Positions 1-4,735 of a DNA stretch of 36,007 bases are shown here, in pieces. The notes under the pieces are model-generated. The model did not search any database, had not been told where the DNA came from, and saw only the letters and a program-made list of their open reading frames with translations. The translations under genes and the position numbers were made by a program. How positions within the stretch are numbered: position 1 is the first letter of the stretch; the number at the start of each line of letters is the position of its first letter. The stretch is from Clostridia bacterium (GTDB taxonomy: Bacteria; Bacillota; Clostridia; Oscillospirales; CAG-272), in NCBI GenBank assembly GCA_017397175.1, contig JAFQKA010000002.1, positions 1-36,007 of the forward strand, read 5' to 3'.

Positions 1-73
1 GATTTAGCTCATTTGGTAGAGCGCGACCTTGCCAAGGTCGAGGTGGCGGGTTCGAGCCCCGTAATCCGCTCCA
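1..73 (+). tRNA. tRNA-Gly(GCC), 5' end cut by window
   Basis: Cloverleaf lacking about three first bases: the 3' acceptor strand AATCCGC needs a GCGGATT partner and the window starts at GATT. The anticodon stem CGACC/GGTCG encloses loop TTGCCAA with anticodon GCC, hence glycine. The T-arm is GCGGG-TTCGAGC-CCCGT, the discriminator is T and CCA is encoded at 71-73. An intrinsic terminator follows directly. The T-arm matters because the repeats downstream copy it in inverted form. Confidence 0.95.
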
Positions 74-78
74 AAAAA

Positions 79-114
79 CAAAAGAGAGAAGCAAAGCTTC
101 TCTCTTTTGTTTTT
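79..114 (+). terminator. Intrinsic terminator of tRNA-Gly
   Basis: Perfect 14-bp stem CAAAAGAGAGAAGC (79-92) with AAA loop (93-95) and its complement (96-109), followed by a T run. It lies 5 nt after the tRNA CCA, so the repeats beyond it are transcribed only by read-through or from their own promoter. Confidence 0.9.
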
Positions 115-127
115 CGCAGTCGAAATT

Positions 128-228
128 GGCTCGAACCCCTCCAATCTGCTTCGCAGATTGGATCAGTTTGCGCTGTGAAGATTTCAAGTCTCACTGAACG
201 TTGGCGCAAGCGTGGGTTCTGAGCCCCA
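128..228 (+). repeat. Structured tRNA-adjacent repeat, copy A1
   Basis: First of three tandem elements behind tRNA-Gly. Outer stem P1 pairs GGCTCGAACCC (128-138) with GGGTTC plus GAGCC (214-225), with one bulged T. Inside lie P2, a 9-bp hairpin with TTC triloop (141-161), and P3, GTTTGCG (166-172) pairing CGCAAGC (205-211) around exactly 32 nt. The element ends in CCA (226-228), then a terminator hairpin. P1 copies the T-arm of tRNA-Gly: its 5' arm is the reverse complement and its 3' arm the forward sequence with one inserted base. No coding potential was seen. The family is not recognised. Confidence 0.8.
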
Positions 229-260
229 AAGGAGATGCTTTGCATCTCCTTTTTGTTTTT
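228..260 (+). terminator. Terminator-like hairpin between copies A1 and A2
   Basis: GGAGATGC (231-238), loop TTT, GCATCTCC (242-249), then TTTTTGTTTTT. Its sequence differs from the tRNA-Gly terminator although both follow a CCA, so the arrangement recurs but the hairpin sequence does not. Confidence 0.8.
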
Positions 261-276
261 CGAAGCCGAGCCTTAC

Positions 277-376
277 GGCTCGAACCCCTCCAATCTGCTT
301 CGCAGATTGGATCAGTTTGCGCTGTGAAGATTTCAAGTCTCACTGAACGTTAGCGCAAACGTGGGTTCTGAGTCCC
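277..376 (+). repeat. Structured tRNA-adjacent repeat, copy A2
   Basis: Nearly identical to A1. P1 GGCTCGAACCC (277-287) pairs GGGTTC and GAGTCC, where a C-to-T change leaves a G-U pair. P2 is at 290-310. P3 pairs GTTTGCG (315-321) with CGCAAAC (354-360) around 32 nt; at the point where A1 has CGCAAGC (a G-U pair) A2 has a Watson-Crick pair. Just upstream, GAGCC-TTAC-GGCTC (267-281) is a hairpin that uses the same GGCTC as P1, so the two pairings exclude each other. Confidence 0.8.
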
Positions 377-396
377 GATGTTTTTGCGCGTCTTAC

Positions 397-497
397 GGCG
401 CTGAACCCCTCAGATTCGCTACGCGAATCTGAACGATTTGCGCTGTGAAGATTTCAAGTCTCACTGAACATTGGCGAAAACGAGGGTTCAGAGCCCC
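397..497 (+). repeat. Structured tRNA-adjacent repeat, copy A3
   Basis: Diverged copy that keeps the fold. P2 at 411-431 (CAGATTCGC-TAC-GCGAATCTG) has a different sequence from A1/A2 but the same 9-bp stem and triloop. In P1, CTGAACCC pairs GGGTTCAG, so the bulged T of A1/A2 is replaced by a T-A pair. P3 (436-442 with 475-481) is weakened but still encloses 32 nt, which are nearly identical to those of A1/A2. From 498 to 566 the sequence turns AT-rich and I see nothing else there. Confidence 0.75.
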
Positions 498-566
498 GTT
501 TGTGCTGTGTTAGCTCGACCTTATTCTTAAAATTCTCCTAAAATTCTTAATTTTCCCTAAATCAAC

Positions 567-594
567 TTGTGTTTTCTTCAAATTCGTGTATAAT
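567..594 (+). promoter_or_regulatory. Probable promoter of the YwaF-like gene
   Basis: Perfect -10 TATAAT at 589-594 with a weak -35 TTGTGT at 567-572 and a 16-base spacer. Transcription would begin near 601, which rules out translation starts at 569 (GTG) and 595 (ATG). Confidence 0.5.
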
Positions 595-628
595 GAAATT
601 ACTGACATCTTTGAAAGGACGTGATCTG

Positions 629-1450
629 TTGACTTTCTTTGGCAAACTGCTCGAAATACTCGACACAAAAATGCAAGTCCCCGAAATGTACGGTTGGTTT
701 CACATCAGCTTCTTCGCGCTGTCCGTAATCGCCGGCATATTGCTCTGCCGTTTCTTCAAATTTCCCGACGAACGCTTTGTCAAACGTCTGCTGTTAATTT
801 CATCTCTTATCGTACTGGGACTTGAGATATATAAGCAGATAAATTATACCTTCAGCTTTGACGGAACTGCCATCTCCGCCGACTACCAATGGTACGCTTT
901 CCCCTTTCAGTTCTGCTCCACCCCTATGTACATTGGTTTTGTGGCGTTGTTGAAGAACAAACGTCTCCACCGAGCATGCTGCGCTTATCTTGCGACCTTC
1001 GCGCTATTCGCGGGACTTTGCGTTATGGTCTATCCGCCTCAGGTCTTCGTCTCAACCATCGGTATCAACGTTCAATCAATGATCTGCCACGGAATGATGA
1101 TCTCTATTGGCATATACCTGTTCGGCAGCGGTTACGTGGAAACCAAGCATCGAACCATACTGAAAGCCGTTCCCGTTTTTGCCGTTTGCGTACTTGTGGC
1201 AGCTGTGATGAACGAGATCGCATATCTCAGCGGCCTTCTTGAAAGAGAGACCTTCAACATGTTTTTTATCAGTCCTCATTGCGAGCCTTCTCTGCCTGTG
1301 TACTCGCTTGTTCAGGCGGCAGTGCCCTTCCCTTGGTGCGCGATCATTTATATTGCCGCTTTTTCTGCGGCAGCTTATATCATTCTGCTTTTAGCGATGA
1401 TGATAAAGCGCTTTGCCAATACGCAAAAAAGGCAGGAACGTAATATCTGA
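629..1450 (+). CDS. YwaF-like (TIGR02206-type) integral membrane protein
   Basis: A 273-residue, very hydrophobic protein with about six or seven predicted membrane segments and almost no soluble domain. An aromatic/charged stretch (YQWYAFPFQFCS) between helices recalls the W-x-LP-x-H-x-C region of the YwaF/TIGR02206 family, whose length of about 230-280 residues it matches; the family's function is unknown. The frame is open from 569, but the -10 box at 589-594 lies inside that extension. The TTG at 629 is preceded by GAAAGGA (613-619) at 9 nt, so I choose it; ATG 671 is another option. The gene is monocistronic, ends in TGA and is followed by a terminator. The membrane call is firm and the family call moderate. 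Confidence 0.7.
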   Translation: MTFFGKLLEILDTKMQVPEMYGWFHISFFALSVIAGILLCRFFKFPDERFVKRLLLISSLIVLGLEIYKQINYTFSFDGTAISADYQWYAFPFQFCSTPMYIGFVALLKNKRLHRACCAYLATFALFAGLCVMVYPPQVFVSTIGINVQSMICHGMMISIGIYLFGSGYVETKHRTILKAVPVFAVCVLVAAVMNEIAYLSGLLERETFNMFFISPHCEPSLPVYSLVQAAVPFPWCAIIYIAAFSAAAYIILLLAMMIKRFANTQKRQERNI

Positions 1451-1482
1451 AAAAGCCGACAGTTTCAAACTGTCGGCTTTTT
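1451..1482 (+). terminator. Intrinsic terminator after the YwaF-like gene
   Basis: AAAAGCCGACAGT stem (from 1451), short loop TTCAA, complement ACTGTCGGCTTTTT. It starts directly at the TGA stop. A-rich and T-rich flanks let it act in both directions, so it may also stop transcripts coming from the minus-strand tRNA-Arg side. Confidence 0.9.
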
Positions 1483-1485
1483 GAC

Positions 1486-1568
1486 CCCGCAGCGAGAATT
1501 TGCCCCGCCCTTCAAGGCTTCCGACGCGGAAGCGGCGGGCCAATGTTCCGAACCCGATTCCGCTTCGC
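1486..1568 (-). repeat. 83-bp repeat behind tRNA-Arg, copy C1 (distal)
   Basis: Differs from 1637-1719 at one base over 83 bp. Read on the minus strand, the tRNA direction, it holds a hairpin GCTTCCG-CGT-CGGAAGC and ends in GCTGCGGGG. This distal copy lacks the GGGTGCCA tail of the proximal copy. Between the two copies (1569-1636) lie a terminator hairpin and GC-rich unique sequence. No gene is seen here. Confidence 0.8.
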
Positions 1569-1610
1569 TTTCGCTTGCGGAGGTGAGTTCGTTCTGCCGA
1601 GGGTGCAAAA

Positions 1611-1632
1611 AAGCACGCCTTTCAGCGTGCTT
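1611..1632 (-). terminator. Terminator hairpin between repeat copies C2 and C1
   Basis: On the minus strand AAGCACGC, loop TGAAAG, GCGTGCTT, then a T run. It directly follows the GGGTGCCA end of copy C2, just as a terminator follows a tRNA 3' end. Confidence 0.8.
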
Positions 1633-1691
1633 GGCACCCGCAGCGAGAATTTGCCCCGCCCTTCAAGGCTTCCGACGCGGAAGCGGCGGGT
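1632..1691 (-). other. tRNA-like 60-nt fold ending in CCA (inside repeat C2)
   Basis: On the minus strand ACCCGC pairs with GCGGGT six bases from the end, leaving GCCA as a discriminator plus CCA. Within are an 8-bp-class hairpin (GCTTCCG/CGGAAGC) and a five-base-pair arm GCGGG/CTCGC with a 7-nt loop, placed like a T-arm beside the acceptor. The last 11 bases match the 3' end of tRNA-Arg(CCT). No anticodon arm is present, so it is not a normal tRNA. It could be a tRNA remnant or chance in GC-rich sequence. Confidence 0.4.
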
Positions 1692-1719
1692 CAATGTTCC
1701 GAACCCGATTCCGCTTCGC
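1637..1719 (-). repeat. 83-bp repeat behind tRNA-Arg, copy C2 (proximal)
   Basis: Partner of 1486-1568. Minus-strand order from the tRNA is: GC-rich hairpin CCGCCC/GGGCGG (1750-1775), a hairpin of the TCCGC-GAA-GCGGA type, GGGTTCG, then the repeat body and TGCGGGTGCCA, a copy of the tRNA-Arg 3' end. Like the A and B repeats it lies downstream of a tRNA and contains tRNA pieces, but its sequence differs. Confidence 0.8.
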
Positions 1720-1779
1720 GGAGCAGGTGCGCCGTGCGGAAACCAACTTCCGCCCGCGCCGGCTGGCGTGGGCGGATTT

Positions 1780-1854
1780 TGGCACCCGCAACAGGAATCG
1801 AACCTGTAACTACCCCTTAGGAGGGGGCTATTATATCCATTTAACTATGCAGGC
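1780..1854 (-). tRNA. tRNA-Arg(CCT)
   Basis: Complete minus-strand cloverleaf. Acceptor GCCTGCA pairs TGCGGGT with two G-U pairs, the anticodon loop CTCCTAA sits on a GCCCC/GGGGT stem, and the T-arm is ACAGG-TTCGATT-CCTGT. CCA is encoded at 1780-1782. Its own promoter lies just upstream. The anticodon reads the rare AGG codon. Confidence 0.95.
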
Positions 1855-1869
1855 AAATTTAACTCTGTC

Positions 1870-1898
1870 ATTATACCACCTTTCACAGAAAAAATCAA
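1870..1898 (-). promoter_or_regulatory. Promoter of tRNA-Arg(CCT)
   Basis: On the minus strand -35 TTGATT (1893-1898), 17-base spacer ending in TGG, and -10 TATAAT (1870-1875). The TGG makes an extended -10. Confidence 0.85.
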
Positions 1899-1964
1899 GA
1901 GGATATAATGTTTTTGCCGCTTTTTTTATTTTTTCGTTACTTTCTTTATCTTTTGAAAAAACTA

Positions 1965-1993
1965 TTGACTTTTTCTTTCTATTATGGTATCAT
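1965..1993 (+). promoter_or_regulatory. Promoter of the dockerin protein gene
   Basis: -35 TTGACT (1965-1970), 17-base spacer ending ATGG, -10 TATCAT (1988-1993). It is 33 nt from the start codon with GAGAGG between. Confidence 0.8.
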
Positions 1994-2026
1994 ATGTTTA
2001 TAAATTATGTTCATGAGAGGTGTATT

Positions 2027-2389
2027 ATGAAAAAAATCGTTTCGATTTGCTTAGCAGTTATTATGCTTATATCAGCCTTGGTCGTTTCCGCTTTCGCTAT
2101 ATACGGAGACATTTTCAAAGATAATACAGTCAACAGTCTGGATGCCGTAAAGTTAGCACAGTATCTTGCAAAATGGGACATTGAGTTTACCGCGGAAGAC
2201 GAAAAGAATGCCGATGTTCATTACGACGGTGTCATCAATGCAGCAGACGCAGTTAAGCTCGCTCAGTACATTGCAAAGTGGGATGTTGTTCTCGGCCCCT
2301 CCGGCAACGTAGGCGGCGATGATACTACTGGTGGCGACAACGTTTCCGGTGGTGACATTGAAGTCGGTGCCGGCGATATTTTCGGATAA
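2027..2389 (+). CDS. Secreted orphan dockerin-like protein
   Basis: A 120-residue protein with a signal peptide (about 1-24, MKKIVSICLAVIMLISALVV...) and then just two dockerin-type calcium loop-helix repeats: GDIFKDNTVNSLDAVKLAQYL and ADVHYDGVINAADAVKLAQYI, each followed by AKWD. Dockerins bind cohesin domains on scaffoldins or the cell surface; here no catalytic or binding module is attached. A Gly/Asp-rich tail ends in GDIEVGAGDIFG, closely like the end of the LRR-dockerin protein at 10552-12072. The ATG at 2027 has GAGAGG six bases upstream and a promoter before it; the longer open frame runs through the antisense of a tRNA and is discarded. Confidence 0.85.
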   Translation: MKKIVSICLAVIMLISALVVSAFAIYGDIFKDNTVNSLDAVKLAQYLAKWDIEFTAEDEKNADVHYDGVINAADAVKLAQYIAKWDVVLGPSGNVGGDDTTGGDNVSGGDIEVGAGDIFG

Positions 2390-2404
2390 TACGTACAATA
2401 AAAG

Positions 2405-2436
2405 CACGTTCGCTCCGGCGAACGTGTTTTTATTTT
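2405..2436 (+). terminator. Intrinsic terminator after the dockerin gene
   Basis: CACGTTCGC (2405-2413), loop TCCG, GCGAACGTG (2418-2426), TTTTTATTTT. It ends only about 20 nt before comEC and no separate comEC promoter is visible, so comEC may depend on read-through. Confidence 0.9.
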
Positions 2437-2455
2437 GGAAAGAAAGGAGATCGGT

Positions 2456-4708
2456 ATGGGATTGTTCCACGGACGCCCGTTGGCACTTGGCGCATTGTTG
2501 TTTATGCTGTCGGGTGCGTTGGCGTTTTTCTGCAACGTAAATTTGCTTTTCCTCGGTGCAGCCGCACTCGTTTTCACCGTAATTGTTACCGTACTTCTGT
2601 TGTGCCGTCGGAAAAGAAGCATCCCGATCCTCATTTTGATCTTCAGCCTGGTCTGCGGCGGCTTTCTGAGATCCTATTTTTACACCGCAAACTTTAATCA
2701 AATTCTACGCAACTATGACGGAAGAACAGCTATGATCGAAATGACGATCAATTCCGTGCAATATTCTCTGTCATATAAAAGCTCCTGTCATGCAACGGTG
2801 ACAAAGATCGACGGCAAGGCCGAGGATTTTGACGTGATATTTGAAACCGGCTACGACTGCTCACTGGATCCCGGAACAGCGATCCGCACCTATGCGGATA
2901 TCTCGAATTTTTCGCAGGACAACGACGGGTTCAAGGAAAAGGCATATTACAACTCAAAAGGAATATTCCTGAGAGCGACAGAACTTGAAGATCGTAAGTT
3001 TGAGATCCTCACGGAAGACTCTTCGGTAAACCGTCTCGAAATTAAAACAGAACAGCTCAGAGACAAATTTGTTTCCCGACTTGATCGGTATATGCCCGAG
3101 AAAAACGGGCTCCCTGCCGCGGTCTTTTTAGGAGATCGCTCAGCGCTTGACGATTTTGACAAAATGAATTTTCGCAGAACAGGAACCTACCATCTGTTGG
3201 CATTGAGCGGTATGCACCTTTCAACTCTTGCCGCCATTCTTGATTTCATTCTGAAAAATTTTGCCGTAAGCAAAGGCAAACGAATCTTCTTTACCGGAGC
3301 AATAATCGTTTTCTACGTTGCGCTTACAGGGTTCGCTTTGTCCGTGGTCCGCGCGGCAATAATGCTGTTTGTATCATATCTTGCCTATTATGTTCGCCGC
3401 GAAAAGGATTCCCTCACTTCCCTGCTGATTGCTGGTGCCGTCATCTGTGCCGCGTCTCCCTGCGCCATTTCCGACGTTGGATTTATCCTGTCATTTTCCA
3501 CGACCTTTGGGATCGTCGCATTTTATCCAACGGTGGAAACGAAAATAATCCACGCCCGTTCGGTAAAATTTGCGGGAAAAGTCATTTACTATATTCTGTC
3601 TTCCCTCGGCATCTCTGCCGTGGCACTTTTATTTGCTCTGCCTGTCTCGTGGCTTTATTTCGGTAAGCTTGCCGTCCTTTCCCCTGTCGGCACGCTTATT
3701 CTTTCACCTTTCATTTCCGCATTGATGATTCTATCACCTCTGACCTTAATCTTTGGCGCAGTCCCATATCTGGGAAATGCACTCGGACACCTGACACTAT
3801 GGACATCAAAGGGGGCCTCACACGTTGCATCTTTTCTGGCAAAGCCGGACGGCATCGAGATCTCCCTTGATTATCTTTTTACACCTTATTTCTTTGCTCC
3901 TTTCTTTGCCTTGGTGCTCGTAATAATCTTCTTTAAGCTCAAGCACCTTAAAATTTATTTCATCTCGGCTCTCACCATCATGCTCTGCTTCTTTTTATTT
4001 CACACTGTCTACGTTCAACGTGAGCCTCTTTCAACGCAATATCTGCGCCGCGGCGAAAATGAATATTTCATAATTTCAAAATACGGACAGAACACCGTCG
4101 TTGATATTTCGGACGGTTCTTACAACAATCTTTCATATATTTGCACAAAAACGGCAGAACGGGGTTACTGTCAGATAGACGCTCTTGTGCTGACTCACTA
4201 CCACCAAAAGCATATTTCGTCTGTCTCGCGGCTTTTAAAAGCGCAAACGCTAAGACAAATAATCCTGCCTCAGCCGCTGAACAAAAACGAAATCGATATT
4301 CTTCTTTCTATTACGGATAAAGCCCGTGAAAGCGGAGTTGAAACGCGCATTTTCCCGCTTGAGAGCGGCTTTACTTTGTTCGGGAATACCGACGTCATGA
4401 TCGACCGTAATTATATAAAAGTGTCAACTCACCCGATAATAGCCATGGAGCTTGAGGGTGAAGTCGATTTATCCTATCTCGGCTCTTCATATGCTTCCTG
4501 GCACGAAGTTGAAAAATTGCAGCAAAACGTTATCGTCGGTACTCACGGACCTGTTCAGAAAAAGGAATTTTATCTTCCCTTGCCCGAAAATATCCGTCTG
4601 CTGTCTTTGGCAGACAGAAACACGGCAAAGCTGATGTCAAAGGACTGCCCAATGCCGCCCGAAGACTGCAAAATTCTCTTGAATGCAACCTTAATAAACA
4701 TAAAATAA
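2456..4708 (+). CDS. comEC: ComEC/Rec2 DNA uptake channel
   Basis: A 750-residue protein with the ComEC order: N-terminal membrane helices, a soluble DUF4131-like segment (about 70-200), a multi-helix competence domain (about 215-500, with the conserved GTYHLLALSGMHLS and SVVRAAIM stretches), and a C-terminal metallo-beta-lactamase-like domain (about 530-750). ComEC carries single-stranded DNA through the membrane during transformation, and the last domain is thought to degrade the other strand. The metal motif reads His581-Tyr-His583-Gln-Lys-His586; the usual Asp is Lys, so nuclease activity is doubtful. ATG 2456 has AAAGGAG at 6 nt, better than the TTG at 2435. No other competence genes are in the window. 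Confidence 0.92.
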   Translation: MGLFHGRPLALGALLFMLSGALAFFCNVNLLFLGAAALVFTVIVTVLLLCRRKRSIPILILIFSLVCGGFLRSYFYTANFNQILRNYDGRTAMIEMTINSVQYSLSYKSSCHATVTKIDGKAEDFDVIFETGYDCSLDPGTAIRTYADISNFSQDNDGFKEKAYYNSKGIFLRATELEDRKFEILTEDSSVNRLEIKTEQLRDKFVSRLDRYMPEKNGLPAAVFLGDRSALDDFDKMNFRRTGTYHLLALSGMHLSTLAAILDFILKNFAVSKGKRIFFTGAIIVFYVALTGFALSVVRAAIMLFVSYLAYYVRREKDSLTSLLIAGAVICAASPCAISDVGFILSFSTTFGIVAFYPTVETKIIHARSVKFAGKVIYYILSSLGISAVALLFALPVSWLYFGKLAVLSPVGTLILSPFISALMILSPLTLIFGAVPYLGNALGHLTLWTSKGASHVASFLAKPDGIEISLDYLFTPYFFAPFFALVLVIIFFKLKHLKIYFISALTIMLCFFLFHTVYVQREPLSTQYLRRGENEYFIISKYGQNTVVDISDGSYNNLSYICTKTAERGYCQIDALVLTHYHQKHISSVSRLLKAQTLRQIILPQPLNKNEIDILLSITDKARESGVETRIFPLESGFTLFGNTDVMIDRNYIKVSTHPIIAMELEGEVDLSYLGSSYASWHEVEKLQQNVIVGTHGPVQKKEFYLPLPENIRLLSLADRNTAKLMSKDCPMPPEDCKILLNATLINIK

Positions 4709-4709
4709 C

Positions 4710-4735
4710 CCGAGCGGATCGCTCGGATTATTTTA
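4710..4735. terminator. Shared terminator between convergent comEC and helicase gene
   Basis: CCGAGCG (4710-4716), loop GAT, CGCTCGG (4720-4726), followed by ATTATTTTATT on the plus strand and AT-rich sequence on the minus strand. It serves both converging genes. Confidence 0.75.

Noticed and set aside
9..245. Minus-strand open frame across tRNA-Gly and repeat A1
   Set aside because: It reads through the antisense of a tRNA and a structured repeat, has no ribosome site, and looks like the spurious proteins often called opposite tRNA genes.
128..497. Integron attC sites
   Set aside because: They are hairpin-rich and tandem, but lack GTTRRRY/RYYYAAC core pairs, cassettes and an integrase.
1481..2026. 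Long N-terminal extension of the dockerin protein
   Set aside because: It crosses the antisense of tRNA-Arg, two repeats and the promoter at 1965-1993. The signal peptide starts at 2027 with its own ribosome site.
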